Source: Parapedobacter indicus (GTDB lineage Bacteria > Bacteroidota > Bacteroidia > Sphingobacteriales > Sphingobacteriaceae). From it: a stretch of 64,000 bases of DNA. The translations under genes and the position numbers were made by a program. This document shows positions 63,709 through 64,000 of this stretch, piece after piece; within the stretch, counting starts at the first letter, position 1, and every line of letters begins with the position of its first letter. The notes beneath the pieces are model-generated. The model had not been told where the DNA came from. It was given only the letters and a program-made list of their open reading frames with translations, and made no database searches. The stretch spans positions 248,001 to 312,000 of the forward strand of contig NZ_FOQO01000004.1 in assembly GCF_900113765.1 (NCBI RefSeq). Reading direction: 5' to 3'.

Positions 63709-64000
63709 GTGTATTTTTACAATAGTAAGCAAATTCTATTTTATTTAGCCCGGGGCGATAAGGAAACGGACCCGAACAACGATTTATTCTTCCAAGCGAA
63801 GGCGTTGGACGAAAACAACTCATATCCTATGCTGAAGGAGCTCAAAGAGAATTTTCACAAAATATATCCGGTTATTTATGGCGCACTGCTAGCGATTACT
63901 GATGCCTGGTTGAGCGAGGAATTTCCCTTACATATGAATGTCTCTTTTTTTTCCGGAAACTGTACTCAACTTTATTGGTATTTGCATCGGCAGAGAAGAT
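63709..64000 (+). pseudogene. DinB-like gene with a frameshift in a T run, cut by the window end
   Basis: The plus strand encodes FQAKALDENNSYPMLKELKE, then FPLHMNVSFF, after which the correct frame is reached only by dropping one T in the run of eight T at 63945-63952 (then PETVLNFIGICIGRED). The sequence resembles DinB-like damage-inducible proteins. The start is uncertain and the 3' end lies beyond the window. The frameshift may also be a sequencing error in the homopolymer. Confidence 0.45.

Noticed and set aside
1..64000. CRISPR array, prophage or complete insertion sequence
   Set aside because: No regular spacer-repeat pattern, phage structural genes or transposase with terminal repeats was seen. 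The Rpn-family genes are only loosely linked to transposition.

Overview
The window comes from a Bacteroidota chromosome, most likely of the Sphingobacteriaceae type (Pedobacter, Sphingobacterium or Parapedobacter-like). The support is a SusC/SusD pair with FecR and ECF sigma factor, a type IX secretion (T9SS) cargo gene beside a PorP/SprF gene, an FtsX-type permease, and promoters of the Bacteroidota form TTG-N18..20-TAnnTTTG. No rRNA, tRNA, CRISPR array or complete transposon was found. The lineage is inference from gene content only.

Region 1-14.9 kb is an accessory zone with many broken genes. It holds two near-identical copies of an Rpn-family (PD-(D/E)XK) nuclease unit, both damaged, and a third fragment of their flanking repeat joined to a decayed outer-membrane beta-barrel gene. 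It also holds a macrolide phosphotransferase-like gene, an UPF0175/PIN toxin-antitoxin pair, an rtcB with an internal deletion, a DUF2683/ParE module and a zeta-toxin gene. Three copies of a small protein with a VPAKxLLKTLP ending occur here, two of them directly behind unrelated toxins.

Region 15-36 kb is a mixed metabolic and regulatory zone. It has a TAT-type Gfo/Idh/MocA oxidoreductase, RibD-type reductases, a Crp/Fnr regulator, a DJ-1/PfpI protein, an arsenic-type operon without a pump, a Bcr/CflA efflux protein, the T9SS pair, a DUF1080 protein and an FtsX-type permease with a candidate sigma-54 promoter. Two of the window's three ArsR/SRPBCC loci lie here and the third is at 62 kb. All three have the same promoter and twin-operator layout (AACC-N4-GGTT), which is the clearest regulatory pattern in the window.

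Region 36-52 kb pairs a nutrient uptake system (ECF sigma, FecR, SusC with STN domain, SusD) with a divergent cluster of planctomycete-type genes: a PSD1/DUF1549/DUF1553 cytochrome lipoprotein, a DUF1501 protein, a DUF2231-cytochrome-LRR membrane protein and a lipoprotein. Together they could take up and process one polymer or glycan-like substrate, but the substrate is unknown.

Region 52-64 kb is mostly housekeeping: NYN-domain protein, alpha/beta hydrolase, pseudouridine synthase, MetA with the acetyl-CoA-type residue, SbcCD nuclease, the third ArsR/SRPBCC locus, a methyltransferase, and a frameshifted DinB-like gene that runs off the end.
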